Assembly: GCF_004193775.1 (NCBI RefSeq)
Contig: NC_041021.1
Span: forward strand, 3,296,001-3,360,000
From: Glycine soja
Taxonomy: Eukaryota; Streptophyta; Magnoliopsida; Fabales; Fabaceae
Reading direction: 5' to 3'
DNA length: 64,000 bases
Shown here one piece after another: positions 11,371-22,640 of this stretch. Positions within the stretch are counted from its first letter, which is position 1. Each line of letters begins with the position of its first letter. Position numbers and translations under genes: made by a program. The notes below the pieces were generated by a model that saw only the letters and a program-made list of their open reading frames with translations, did no database searches and was not told the origin of the DNA.

Positions 11371-12481
11371 TGTGAGTGCATATGTTGTATGAAGATTTTG
11401 ATGATGCCAAAAGATTGAAGCAATTCAAAGTTTACTACAAGATCAAGTCAAGATGAAGAGATCAAGAGAAAAGAATCACGATAGTCCTTTATGTGTTAAA
11501 AGAATCTCTTAAAAAGATTGCAAAGGTTTGGCCTTAAATGCTTAAAATTTTCAAAATCTCTCATAAATTTTTTTAAGTGTTTTTACACATTTTAAAATAG
11601 TATATTTCTCTCTGGTAATCGATTACCAGCAGCTGTAATCGATTACCAAAAGCAAAAATGACTTTGAAAAGCTTTCAGAAAGTTTGAATTTGAATTTTAA
11701 AGGATGTAATCGATTACCACCTTTGTGTAATCAATTACTAGTAATGGAATTTTTTGAAATTCAAACTAAAAAGGCACGACTCCTCAATTATTAATTATGT
11801 AATCGATTATCACAAATCTGTAATCAATTACCAGTGAGGAAATTTCAAAAATAACTCTGAAAAGTCACATCTCTTCATGAGTTTTGGAAAAGCCACCGAA
11901 GGCCTATATATATGTGACTTGTGTTCGAAAATCTTTAGAGTTTTTCAGAACTTCATCGTCTTATTCTCTCAAAAGAAAACCTTTGGCTAAGCACTTGTAA
12001 AACAATTAAGGATTCTTCTATGTTCTTCAAGTTGTATTATTCTTCTCTTAAAGAGAGAAAAACATCTTTTGTACTTCAAAAGCAAATTGTTGTTGTAATC
12101 AAGAGGCAGTGTGTCTCTTGATTTGTAAGGTTTTTTGAACACAAGGGAAAGGTATCCTTGGGTGGTTTAGAAGTTTTAAAGGAATTTACAAGGATAGTGG
12201 AAATCTCAAGTGGATTGCTTGAGGACTGGACGTAGGCACAGGAAGTGGCCAAACCAGTATAAACTGAATTTGCAATTCTCTCGTCCCTAAACTCATCTAC
12301 ATTATTGCAGTTTAATTTTATCTTTCACATTTAAAGAAACATCAAATAAATTGTTCATTGCTTCTTTTTCTACATATTAAGTCTGCATATTTCTTTTAAA
12401 GAGAGAATTAAAAATTTGTTAGGGGAAATTTTTGAAACATAATTCACCCCCTCTTAAGTTATTAAGGTCACTTGTTTAACA
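11371..12481 (+). repeat. 3' LTR (LTR3) of the Sirevirus-like element
   Basis: It starts TGTGAGTGCATATG and ends TTGTTTAACA, 1111 bp. It carries at least five copies of the near-palindrome TGGTAATCGATTACCA or variants between about 11615 and 11845, and a TATA-like cctatatatatgtg near 11900. It is the best-preserved of the three LTR copies. Confidence 0.9.
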
Positions 12482-13583
12482 GTACAGACATTCATGTGAC
12501 CTCATTCTTAAAAGTTTTCTTTTTGAGAGAAAAGTGAGTTGTCAAGAACAAGATTCGTTCAACTTAATCTATCAATAGAAAATCCTTTAAATATTTCTCG
12601 AGAACCTGTACAGTTTCTTTCATTTTTCCTTGCTACAAGGTCATGACAAAAGACAACAATAGATACCTCAGAGTCCTACACTGGGACAATGAGAGGCACC
12701 ATGCATGAACCTCAAGCAAACCTAGGGGAAGATCAGAAGTTCTCACCCGGTAGGTCAAAAACCCGAAAGGGCGGCTTAGACAAAAATTAGGGTAGTAAAA
12801 AAAGAAAAGAAAATAAAGAATAAGGAGCTTGTTTGTAAAAGGTTTTGTCCCAAAATCAAACTATAAAAGTATCTAGTCAAGATTTGAAATGAAAAATGGC
12901 CATATTTCAACATCCTAAACACTAATTTATCCTTTGCTACCCCCTCTAAGCCAAAACATATTTGTTTTCTAAAAACAACACAAAAAACAACAAAAACAAA
13001 ATAGAAACCCTGAGTAGGAACCACCGCTAAATCGACAAGAAGAGCAATGCAAACAACACATGCATGAAGTTGGACAACAATGAAAAGAAAAGGAAAATAA
13101 AATCTGCCAAAGGTGAGTAAAGAAAAAGAGAGACAAAAGATCTCTAGATTTTATAAGGAAGGCACTAAAAGTGAAATAAGGATTCATGTATAAGACAAAA
13201 GGAGTAGAGCCCAACCCAAAAAGTACAAGCAAGGCTCTCAAGGTTCTTACTTAATCAATATAACCCTCAAACACTCTTTGAGCCCTCTAATCCTTTCTTT
13301 CATATCCCTCTTACCCCTTACCATGTTACAAGCCCAATAAAGCTCACGTGGATCAAGGAATGACTAATTTTGCTTTTAAGTTGGGATTCTGGAATGAAAC
13401 CCGCGCACGCTTGTGATTGTTGAAAAAATGTATATAAAAAAAGAGAATCCTCGAGGTTTCACACTTGCACATTTGAGAAGAAAAATCATTCGACCAGGAG
13501 CTCATGGAAGATGCCCAAAGAAAATTATGATAGTAGGGTACATTTGATGTTGGTCTCTCATGCAGACTCCTTGGGATTCCTTT

Positions 13584-14184
13584 TAGACATGGCAATGAGG
13601 CGGGTTGGGTACGGGTATTGTCTCCCCAATCCCTTATCCCGACTCCTCAACATATCCCCATACCCGTACCCGATACCCGACGGGTTTGAGTTTATTGTCC
13701 CATCCCCGTACCCGTCGGGTATCGGGTATCCCCAACCCCGTTCCACACACCATTTAGAAAAATATTTTTTTTTTGTAAAAAAATATTAAAAATTTGATTT
13801 TAGAAAAAAATAAATTGATTTTTAAACATTTATTTTTAACTACTTATATATCAATAAATTTATTATAACGCGTGTGTCTACATAAATAGTTAAGAAAATA
13901 ATATTAAATTATGTAAAAATTTTAAAATAAAATTAACTAGTAATAAAAATTATATGCTTTTTGATTAAATTATGCAAAAATTCTAAAGATTTTAAGTGGC
14001 GGGGCGGGTTCGGGTTCAGGGTCGGGACGGGTCTAGTAATCCCATACCTGTACCCGTACCCGACTTTTGGTTATCGGGGAAAACCCGAACCCGAACCCAT
14101 ACCCGGTCAACTTGGGTATTACCCGTCAAAGTTGGGACGAATTCGGGTGGGTACCCACGGGTACGGGTTTTCTTGCCATGTCTA
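13584..14184. mobile_element. Non-autonomous hAT transposon (601 bp)
   Basis: Perfect 12-bp terminal inverted repeats TAGACATGGCAA are flanked by an exact 8-bp target duplication ATTCCTTT (13576-13583 and 14185-14192), the hAT hallmark. Both ends are packed with CGGGTA / TACCCG words (subterminal repeats) and the centre is AT-rich without a transposase. Open frames within it are artefacts of these words. Confidence 0.95.
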
Positions 14185-15039
14185 ATTCCTTTTGAATCCA
14201 AGGGTGGCCTTTGTTGTATAAATTCTTTCGGGATCAGCCCATTTCATCAAGTTTCAGTAGGATCGATAGACCCTTGGCATCACTTTACAATCTTAAATCG
14301 GGAAAGTTTCACTTGGTCACATACCAAAGTGTGACAATCCATTGGCATCCTTCAATGGGGAGCACAATCAATCCCAAAGCCTTATGTTTTCTTGCGGTGC
14401 AGAATAATCGAAGTTTTTTAAAAGAAAAGGGAAAACCCTACGATCCATATTTCGGTTTATTGATTAAATGTCAAATGGATCCATTGCCATCACTCAAAAA
14501 TTTTCAAGTGATTAAATCAAACAAAACATACACTCTGAGGGAGTCCCTGAAGAGATTTGCAAAAAGATAGGATGAAGTCTCATGAGTTATCACGTCTTTT
14601 AGAAAGAGACAGTCAATCTGTGTTTGCAACAAAATGAAAAAAAGAAAAAAAAAATCAAATCAAAATCAAAATCACAAAAATAGGAAAGAATGTAATGAGG
14701 ATTACAAAATTTTCATGATTCAAAACCTTTTGCATTACTAGCATTTCAAGATGAAGGTTGAATGCATATGTATCCCAAAAATTATGTTCATATTAGGCTA
14801 TAAGTGCATAGATTTCTCTTCATATACCAATTTCCCAAATCTAATGTCCTATATTTTAAGTTTAGGATGAGAGACCCTCTCAAAGAGTCAATCTCTTGCT
14901 TTCTCATAAGGTTGAGCCCTTTGGTACTAGTTCCTAATGGCTTGTTTCATAGGACTCAGCGTCCTTTGCTTTATGATTTCATGGGACTCAAAGTCCTCGC
15001 CTTTATCTTTCATAGGATTCATAGTCCTCTGTCATTTAC

Positions 15040-15760
15040 ATTTCGAAGACTTCAATGTCTTCAGTCATTTACGCTTTCAAAAGACTACAATGTCTTCATT
15101 TACATTTCAAAGACATCAATGTCTTTAGTCATTTACGCTTTCAAAAGACTACAATGTCTTCATTTGCATTTCAAAGACTTCAATGTCTTAAGTCATTTAC
15201 GCTTTTAGAAGACTACATTTACATTTCAAAGACTTCAATGTCTTAAGTCATTTACGCTTTCAGAAGACTATAATGTCTTCATTTACATTTCAAAGACTTC
15301 AATGTCTTCAGTCGTTTACGCTTTCAAAAGACTACAATGTCTTCATTTACATTTCAAAGACTTCAGTGCCTTCAGTCATTTATGCTTTCAAAAGACTACA
15401 GTGTCTTCATTTACATTTCAAAGACTTCAATGTCTTCAGTCATTTACACTTTCAAAAGACTGCAATGTCTTCATTTACATTTCAAAGACTTCAATGTCTT
15501 CAGTCATTTACGCTTTCAAAAGACTACAATGTCTTCATTTATATTTCAAAAACTTCAATGTCTTTAGTCATTTATGCTTTCAAAAGACTATAATATCTTC
15601 ATTTACATTTCAAAGACTTCAATGTCTTCAACCATTTACGCTTTCAAAAGACTACAATGTCTTCATTTAGATTTACAAGACTTCAATGTCTTCTGTCTTT
15701 TACATTTTACAAGACTTCAATGTCTTCTGTCCTTTACACTTTATAAGACTTCAACGTCTT
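15040..15760 (+). repeat. Minisatellite, about ten copies of a 64-bp unit
   Basis: The unit consists of two similar halves, one around AAGACTACAATGTCTT and one around AAGACTTCAATGTCTT, separated by catttacat / catttacgct. Successive acgctttc words fall 64 bp apart (15071, 15135 and so on). Looser variants (aggactcaatgtcc) extend on both sides. Each half contains the small inverted repeat AAGAC...GTCTT. Open frames through the array simply repeat the unit. Confidence 0.93.
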
Positions 15761-15976
15761 CTTTCTTTTATAGGACTCAATGTCCTTGTGTTTGTGCTTC
15801 TTAGGAATTAACATCCTCTGTTTCTATGCTTTGAAAAAAAAAACACTTCAATGTCCTCTTTTTTACGGGTTTCCCTTCTTTGGTTTTCGCCAGTTGCCAG
15901 TCGGATAGCAAGATCGCTTGGATGAAATTAGTGTCCTTATCTTTACTTACCTTTTCATTTTCAATAAAAGATAAGT

Positions 15977-15989
15977 AAAGAGGGGAAAC
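15977..15989 (+). other. Polypurine tract of the gypsy element
   Basis: AAAGAGGGGAAAC lies immediately before TGTCAGACCC, marking the following LTR as a 3' LTR in plus orientation. Confidence 0.8.
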
Positions 15990-17164
15990 TGTCAGACCCT
16001 AATTTTGTTTAGGAACTATCATTCGCTGATGTTTTGATTCTCGCTAACCGAATGGTGTTGTTCGACACCAGTTTCTACAAGGCATGAGATTGTTTGACGT
16101 TTTGGTCAAGGATGCAAAAAATACCCAAGGGAAGGGGGAAAAGGGTCATTTTAGGCAATTTTCTGGACCCTGGCTTGCCCAGGCTAGCCTCTGGCTCCCC
16201 TGGGCCCCCAAATTGATTAGGGATGAAGGAACCAGCTTGCCTGGGTGAGCTGCCATAGTCCTAAATGCCCTCATTTCCTATATATAGGTGTAAGGGAGGC
16301 TGAGGAAGAGGTTGGACATTCATCATTGAGAGGTTTTTTAGAGAAATCGGAGTGAAGAAGAAGAAAGAAGAGAAAAACGAGGCTGAGATGCTATCGAATT
16401 GCAATTGTAATAAACTTCTACGTCGTTCTTCGTTCGGTGTTCTTCATTCATTAGCCGATTAGTTTTTGTTTTAAGGATTTGGATACGATCTATGCACCTT
16501 TAGGGGTACTCTTTTTTGTTTTGTGCATCTTCATCTCCTTCTTCTATAATCAGAAATCTCTTTTCTTCTTGTAAAGTAAATTTCAACCGATCATTAGTGT
16601 CGTAAATCATCTTTTTTAAAGAGATCGAAAGTTAATGAATAAAACCAAGATGAAATCAACATGTAACCGAATTTCTCTTCATTAAAGTCACTTGAGATTA
16701 TTCAAGGTCCAACGCCTTAATGGCCTTTTTTTGTTCTTGTTAGTTAAAAATGAATCTTTCAAAAGCCTAAAATCAACTCAACACACAACTTTCTAATTTT
16801 AAAGAACTATGTAGTTATGAATTTCTCATCGCACCTGAGGATATGTAGGAGCAAGGGCAACACCCTTGTCGACCTCAAAAAATAAAAAAAATATATATAA
16901 AAGGGAAACTATATAATATTGAAGTCATGTTTTTCCATACTCGATGAAAGGTTGTCGTCCCTGTGACGAGCGCGTGGGGTGCTAATACATTCCCCGTTCG
17001 TAAAAAATTCCTGAACCCTTATTTTCAAAATCCGCAAACCTCTTTTTGGTTTTTCTAACGTTTTCCTCGAATAAACATTGGTGGCAACTCTCGCATATTT
17101 TTCCTTTTGTGGAAGACACACTTTCATCTCGCGTCACTCTCCCGCTGAAGGGTAGGTTGCAACA
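15990..17164 (+). repeat. 3' LTR of a gypsy (Tat/Ogre-like) element
   Basis: It starts TGTCAGACCCTAATTT and ends GGTTGCAACA (1175 bp). It shares order and wording with the LTR at 58826-60772: gene-like CGCC/GGCG palindromes upstream, a TATA box, the phrase aaggtccaacgccttaa, and the tail ttggtggc-aactc. Confidence 0.88.
16279..16286 (+). promoter_or_regulatory. LTR TATA box
   Basis: TATATATA within cctatatataggtg, at the position where sister LTRs have TATAAATAGG. Confidence 0.7.
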
Positions 17165-17234
17165 AACACGCTCTTGATTGTGTTTTCCTTTTTTATTTTT
17201 TATTAACCCTAATTTTTCCTAGGCCGCCCTTTTG

Positions 17235-18442
17235 GGAGTCGCCACCAACGTTTATTCAAGGGAAAATGTTAGAAAAACTAAAAAAAGGTTTGCGAATTTC
17301 AAAAATAAAGGTTTGGGAGTTGTTTACGCATGGGGAAGGTATTATCACCCCACGCGCCAGTCACAAGGGACAACAACCTTTAATTGAATGTGCAAAACAT
17401 GACTTCAAAATTTTGTATTTTCCCTTTTTATATTTTTTTTAGGGTCGACAAGGGTGTTGTCCTTGCTCCTACGTATCCTCAGGTGCGATGAGGAATTCAG
17501 ACCTACGTAATTCTTTAGTTTGAATGTTTGTGTGTTAAATTGACTTTTATGTTTTTGAAAGATTCATTTTAATTGCGAACAAAAAGTCGTTTAAGGCATT
17601 GGACCTTGAAACGATGTCTTAAATTTTGAAAAGTGGAGAGAATCGTTTAAGGCGTTGGACCTTGAAATGATATTTTGATTTTGAAAAGAGAAGAAACTCG
17701 TTAAGGCGTTGGACCTTGAAACGATCTCAAGTGATATTTGATAAAAAGAAATTAGTTATGAGTTGGTCTTATCTTGGTTTTGTTTATTAACTTTCAATCT
17801 TTTCAAAGACAACTTTACAACACTTAGTGATCAGTTAAGATTCAACTTTACAAAGAAAAAGAGATTGATGATGATTGATGGATAAGATGAATGTGCACAA
17901 AGCAGCAAAGGGGGACCCCTAAGGGTACATAGATCACATTCAATCCTCAAAAACAAAACTAACCAACGATAGCACGAAGAACACAAAATGAGGAACGATG
18001 TTGAGATTGATCACAGTAGCAATTCGACAGCGCCTCAGCTTTATTTCCTCTTTTTCTTTCTTAATTCTCTAAATTCCCTCAAGTATTGAACCTTGGAACC
18101 TCTCCTTAGCCTCCCTAACACCCCTATTTATAGGAAAATGGGCACTTGGGGGCAATGGCAGCTCACCCGGGCGAGCTAGAGCTCGCCAAAGCGAGCTGGT
18201 TCCTTCACCCTGAAGTAATTTGGGGGCCCAAGCAAGCCAGAGGCTAGCCTGGGCGAGCTAGGGTCCAAGAAACTCAATGAAAAGACCCTTTTGCCCCCAT
18301 TTTTGGTAATTTTTGCATTCCTAATTGAAACACCGAATGGTTCCTTGCTTTGCACTGTAACCGGCGTCCAACACCGTAAGTCGACTAGCAAGGATCAAAA
18401 GATCAACGAATGATAGTCCCCAGACGAAATTAGGATATGACA
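17235..18442 (-). repeat. Inverted gypsy LTR of the same family
   Basis: The reverse complement starts TGTCATATCCTAATTTCG at 18442 and follows the plus LTR at 15990-17164 through its U3 (gctcgccc palindromes), TATA box (18125-18132) and the aaggtccaacgcctt segment, ending at ggtggcgactcc. The normal LTR end is lost and an agggcggcctaggaaaaatt segment, otherwise found in the internal 3' region (compare 12765), follows. About 70 bp separates it from the plus LTR. Confidence 0.85.
18125..18132 (-). promoter_or_regulatory. TATA box of the inverted LTR
   Basis: TATAAATA on the minus strand within cctataaataggggtg, equivalent to the other LTR copies. Confidence 0.65.
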
Positions 18443-19710
18443 AGGATGTAGAGGTTGCTTGTTGAGGCTAGTTGGAAAGATTGCTTTGCTATGGGGTGGT
18501 ATACATGGTGCAATGAGTTTGATGGACATATTTCTCTCATTCTTATGTGTTGTAGAATGCCCTTTGTTTCAGAGGTAATTTGAAATGGAAATGTTCATTT
18601 CATTTTGTTACCCTGTAGTGCTAATAGTTCTAGCCTTTCCATTTTTGTAATTACTGGTTGAAAATAGAAGCTGCATTTATTTAAAAACAATATATCATAG
18701 TCTGTTGAATTTAGAGGGGTAGATTTAGAGAAAAAGATAGAATTTAGAGAATGAGAATGCTTTCTTATTTATTAGAATGTTGTACATAGGTTATGCAAGC
18801 TAAAGCATCTATGTATATAGGCTCTTAATAGTCGGGACTGTTTGGATAAACTTCTTCTAAAGCACTAATTGGAAAAACATGAAGGAAAAATCATAAAAGC
18901 TTTTTCATAAGCTAAAATTTGTTTTCAATTATGATATCTTATTCTATATAAATGGATTTCATGGTTTTTAACCAAAAGAATTTATCTTCTTTTGGCTGGG
19001 TTTCAGTTATGTTTTAAGTGTCAATTCCTTCCTCTGTATGTTTAGCACTATAGTGTAATCTTAAACCTTTTATCATACATTAGTGTTAAACCTTTGTTCT
19101 CCAATGGAAAACCAATTGACCTCTATTGCCTCCAAGCCACGGGTCATTTGCATAAAGGGCGTGCTAGAGCATTAAAAATCATTTACACAACATGGGCTAT
19201 TTTGTTTTTGAATCATAGTATTTTCTTTTTAGCTATTTTTTATAGTGTTTAAAAGACATACAGGGAACCCATCAATTCTTGTGGTTTGTGTTTAATAGGT
19301 AAACTAAGATAATGATTCCTTATCTGCACTAATTTAGATGAGATTTATTGTTAATTCATAACATTTACATCATACTTTCAATTGCACAAGAACAGGTAAC
19401 AATGAAGAGGAACATAATGTGTAAGAGACTAGTAAAAGACATCCTTCCCTACTCGAAATGGAAATTTTAGCTTTCTTAATTTTTCCCAAATTTGTACTAA
19501 CATTTACTTTACAATTTACTGAGTATGCAAATGATTATAAATCTTGGTCTGTGTTGCTTGTCTTGGTTGGATTTAATGCTCTAGTTTCCCTTTAGGACAT
19601 TCTTTTTTATCCAATTTTTGTTTGGGAAAAGGATGAGGATAGCTTCAGGAGAATATGAAAATTTTATTGAATATATTCATTAGCATTTCTTGTCTACTTG
19701 ATTCTTAAAA
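18443..19710. other. Non-repetitive AT-rich sequence, no gene recognised
   Basis: No LTR, TIR or clear exon is visible. Because the next segment resembles decayed exons of a CPBP protease gene on the plus strand, this may be its upstream intron or exon sequence, but I cannot support specific exons. Confidence 0.4.
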
Positions 19711-19714
19711 CAAG

Positions 19715-20025
19715 CTAATTTTGGATCCTTGCTGTAGCTATTTGAGTTCTTCAAAGGGTTGGTTGGTGGGGTCATCTTCATTTTTTAATCTATGTTGTGA
19801 ATGCATTTGTAGTTGCTTGTGCAAGTTTCTCTTAGCCACAACTTGGCTAAAAGTGTATGGACATATGGGTCTAGTAGTTGTTCAAGGAACTGTGATGGCA
19901 AGGGCTATTATAGTGGTGGAAGAATTACTTTTTAGGTCATGGTTGCCCTAGGAAATTGTAGTTGATCTTTGATATCATTAGGGAATTATCATTTCAGGGC
20001 TGACATTTTTTTTTTCTTGCAGAGG
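19715..20025 (+). pseudogene. CPBP (CAAX-type) intramembrane protease fragment
   Basis: The plus-strand frame at 19838-19948 reads TTWLKVYGHMGLVVVQGT and then VVEELLFRSWLP. EELLFR is the EExxxR metal-site motif of the CPBP/Abi (type II CAAX prenyl protease) family; plant members of this type are usually predicted to be plastid membrane proteins. The next residues continue EIVVDL..YH.GIIISGL with three stops where the family has unbroken sequence. Upstream pieces (FEFFKGLVGGVIFIF, then IYVVNAFVVACASFS) lie in different frames. It is a decayed gene remnant, neighbour to other plus-strand remnants up to 22255. Confidence 0.72.
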
Positions 20026-20029
20026 TTTA

Positions 20030-21000
20030 TCTTCTATTCTGAAATCAAAACTTTTGTGTATTGTACTAACAAATTACACCTTGTAAATAGGTATGGCCTG
20101 ATTCATTCCAGCCACATGGTAACTCTGCCTAATTTGTTATAAAAGGTTCATACACTTTTATGAAAACCAATTTGTGCTAAATAGTACTGGTGACTATAGA
20201 AAAGTTGGAATTAAGTGATTCTTAATGATTGCACTAGGTATCATGTTAGATTTCCTAACACTACAAGTCTTCTATAGACATAACTAACTAAATAACCTAA
20301 AGCAAATTTCTACCAAGAGAAAAGGAATGGTAATTAATTACTTATTGATATTATGCAAGTTTCTGTAAGATAAAATGACATGAAACAAACGTTACTATAC
20401 AAAATCATGCTTCCCCACCCCAAAAATCTGCAACTAGAGGTATAACCTGATTTAAATATGTTCACTATTTATGTGCTTGCTGGTCAGACTCAGAGCATTG
20501 TTTCCTAAAATTTCTCCTATTTTATATAGTTCTCTTCCTACTTTAAAGTCAGATGTGTCCTTATAATGAAATATCTCCTTTTTCTTTCCTAACCTTGAAA
20601 CTGTGTCCTTAATTATGAAGTGATTGTTTTCACAACTGTAATTCTTTTATTATTGGTTATGGTGACTGGAAGTCTCTACACACTAGAGGCTAGGGCCAGG
20701 GCTTAGAGGCTAGGCTATAGCTCAAAAGAGTGGTTTTATGAATTTAGATTTTTTATTGTAAAGGGTAAAATAAAAATATTATAGAGTATATTTGTTTGAT
20801 AATTTTATTAATACCAACTAATTAATTAAAAAACATATAAGATTAATTTGTTTGTTTGTACAATATTATTATTGTATAATTGTATTACAAACATGATTAA
20901 TGTTATACCTCTAATGAAATAATGCCTATGTGAAAATAAATTTAAATTCTTTCTTTTGAGAGTAAAATAATGAAATATGCTAATGATTTTGTTTTTTTTT
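20030..21000. other. AT-rich intergenic sequence
   Basis: Nothing recognised. A short duplicated phrase (agaggctaggg / agaggctaggc) occurs near 20684-20715 and a T-run ends the segment. Confidence 0.4.
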
Positions 21001-21002
21001 TT

Positions 21003-21245
21003 TTTTTGCATTGCACCTTAGGTTCCAAGAAATTATACCTCTAAACTTGGGAATTGCTTGGACCAGAGGATAGTGGACCAACATCGAAGTGGTTGAACCT
21101 TATTCATCAAGCCTTGAACTCTAACACAAGCTCCTCCAGTGGAGTTAATTCTCCAACATGCAGTCCAAGTGAACACGAACAACAATGTTGTTACAACCTA
21201 ACACAAAAACAAATGGTGGATATTTTTATATTGTTTTTGTCATTC
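21003..21245 (+). other. Exon-like segment of unknown origin
   Basis: The segment is less AT-rich than its surroundings and the plus frame reads PEDSGPTSKWLNLIHQALNS then a Ser/Thr-rich stretch and a QQCCYNLTQKQ tail. It follows a long T-tract that could act as a polypyrimidine tract before TTGCATTGCACCTTAG. I do not recognise the family. It lies between the CPBP and NPH3 remnants. Confidence 0.35.
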
Positions 21246-21604
21246 TATTTCCCTCTAAGCATTTTTGTTCTTGAAGAGAGACAATGCTCATATTAGCAGT
21301 AACATATGGCATGAACTTATGCATAGACTAGTTACAAATTTGTTTATGTATTTGTTTCTTTGCTCAGTGATTGATCTAAATTTCAAGTATATTACTTGAC
21401 CCTTAATATATTTATTTTATTATGTGTCCCTTTTAGTTACAAATTTTTAGCGCAGCTTAAAATTGTCCATGTATACCATTTAGTGTATAACTCAGCAACA
21501 AAATTTGTTCCTTGCTTTGGTATTTGTTTAAAACTTATTTGACTATCTGTTTATTGCACTTCTTCTGTGTTAGCAAGTGAATTATTATGCAAGTGGCTAG
21601 TCAT

Positions 21605-22255
21605 AATTAGTGCATGATTTAGATGATAACATACTGAAAGCCATGAAGTTCATGAAACTAGGATCTCGTCCTGATACATTCTACACCATAGAAGTAGTAA
21701 GGTGAGACATTAATTAACTCATCTATTTGATTCTTTCTTCTTAGATTATGTATATTTTTTTTCTTCTAGTTAATGACTATAATATATCTTTTTTTTTTTT
21801 GTATACACGTGAGTCTCTTCTAAAGTTTCTAGTGACCTCATAATTCAAGTTAAGGGAATTAGATATCTTCTTCAGAAGTGAAATTGTTAATAATAGAAAT
21901 TGTTCTATGTTGTTTAGTTTGTTGTTAGTACTTATTTTGAAGTTCATGGTGATGTTGTTTAGTTTGCCTTGTTGTCCAAATGTTTGAGGCTACAAAAGCT
22001 ATGTTCAAAATTTGTTGCATTCATCTTCTTAGCACCAAATAAGCCAACTCCTTGAGTTCCATGGTGGGATGGAGGCATTTGAGTTGTGTACTAAGTTCTG
22101 CTATGGAAAACCATCACCCTTAATTGAATAAAACATTGTGGCGGCACGATGTGGCGTCGAGTATCTTCATATGATTGAGGAGGTCGAGAAGGGGAACATA
22201 ATTCAAAAGCTTAAGGTTTTCTTCAACTCATGCATTCTACTAGATTTTGGCTTAT
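21605..22255 (+). pseudogene. NPH3/NPY-type BTB-POZ protein gene remnant, disrupted by CACTA
   Basis: Three exon-like pieces follow the family order. 21638-21704 reads KAMKFMKLGSRPDTFYTIE (the N-terminus). 21826-21880 reads VSSDLIIQVKGIRYLLQK. 21967-22240 reads LLSKCLRLQKLCS, then EAFELCTKFCYGK, then [20 protein letters not shown] and FFNSCIL, the end of the BTB domain leading to NPH3. The family are adaptors for CUL3 ubiquitin ligases in phototropism and auxin-dependent organ formation. There are stops (for example after the KPSPLIE segment) and frame changes, and the sequence is cut at 22255 by a CACTA terminus. The NPH3 domain itself is missing. The family call is strong. Confidence 0.85.
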
Positions 22256-22289
22256 CACTACTAGAAAATAGGGTTTTAACATCATTTAT

Positions 22290-22640
22290 TAAGGACTTTC
22301 AACATCGGTTATTAACCGATGTTGAAAGTACCGACATTGAAAGTAATACCGTTAACATCGATTTTGAAAAATCGATGTTAAAATAAAAATGACAACATCA
22401 ATTTTTTAAATAACCGATGTTATATAGTAAAAATTATAAAAAAAAGTCATATATCTTGATATCAACATCGGTTTTTACCAAAACTAATATTAACTTATAC
22501 ATACAACGTTGGTTTTTAGTAAAAACCGATGTTGTATGTATATATTAACATCGGTTTTTCCAACAACCGATGTTGTATGTTAATATATACATACAACATT
22601 AGTTTTTACTAAAAAAATGATGTTATTTATTGGATTTTTT
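22290..22640. repeat. CACTA subterminal array of about seven small hairpins
   Basis: Units such as AACATCGGTTATTAACCGATGTT (shortened here: AACATCGG...CCGATGTT) repeat every 40-50 bp; each unit is an inverted repeat with a T/A-rich centre. Some arms have drifted (AACATCGA, AACGTTGG). An equivalent array occurs at 55825-56165. Confidence 0.9.

Larger units (their letters stand above)
352..12481 (+). mobile_element. Defective copia/Sirevirus-like LTR retrotransposon, interrupted by a CACTA element
   Basis: The order is LTR 352-1417, initiator-Met tRNA primer site 1420-1431, gag start 1471, a 7.7 kb CACTA insertion, gag continuing at 9201, polypurine tract 11357-11370 and LTR 11371-12481. Gag has a CCHC zinc knuckle, and the polypurine tract (a run of A then GGGGGAGAA) is typical of Sireviruses. 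Protease is cut just after its active-site region and integrase, reverse transcriptase and RNase H are missing, so the copy cannot move by itself. Sequence after 12481 resembles gypsy internal sequence, so this element probably inserted into a gypsy element. Confidence 0.85.
12482..15989 (+). mobile_element. 3' internal part of a gypsy (Tat/Ogre-like) retrotransposon
   Basis: It runs up to a polypurine tract and LTR at 15990 and contains the phrase gtcaaaaacccgaaagggc near 12753, a common post-pol sequence in this class, followed by non-coding sequence and a 64-bp minisatellite. Long untranslated 3' regions with tandem repeats are characteristic of Tat/Ogre elements. The coding part is missing, replaced at 12481 by the Sirevirus-like element. 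A hAT element interrupts it at 13584-14184. Confidence 0.65.

Noticed and set aside
13511..14334. Proline/glycine/tyrosine-rich open frames on both strands
   Set aside because: Translations of the CGGGTA/TACCCG words of the hAT element.
15040..15760. CRISPR-like array
   Set aside because: Repeats are contiguous variants of a 64-bp unit without unique spacers, inside a plant retroelement.
14804..15804. Several overlapping plus-strand open frames of 60-130 codons
   Set aside because: They are produced by the 64-bp tandem repeat in all three frames; the peptides are the repeat unit and show no domain.
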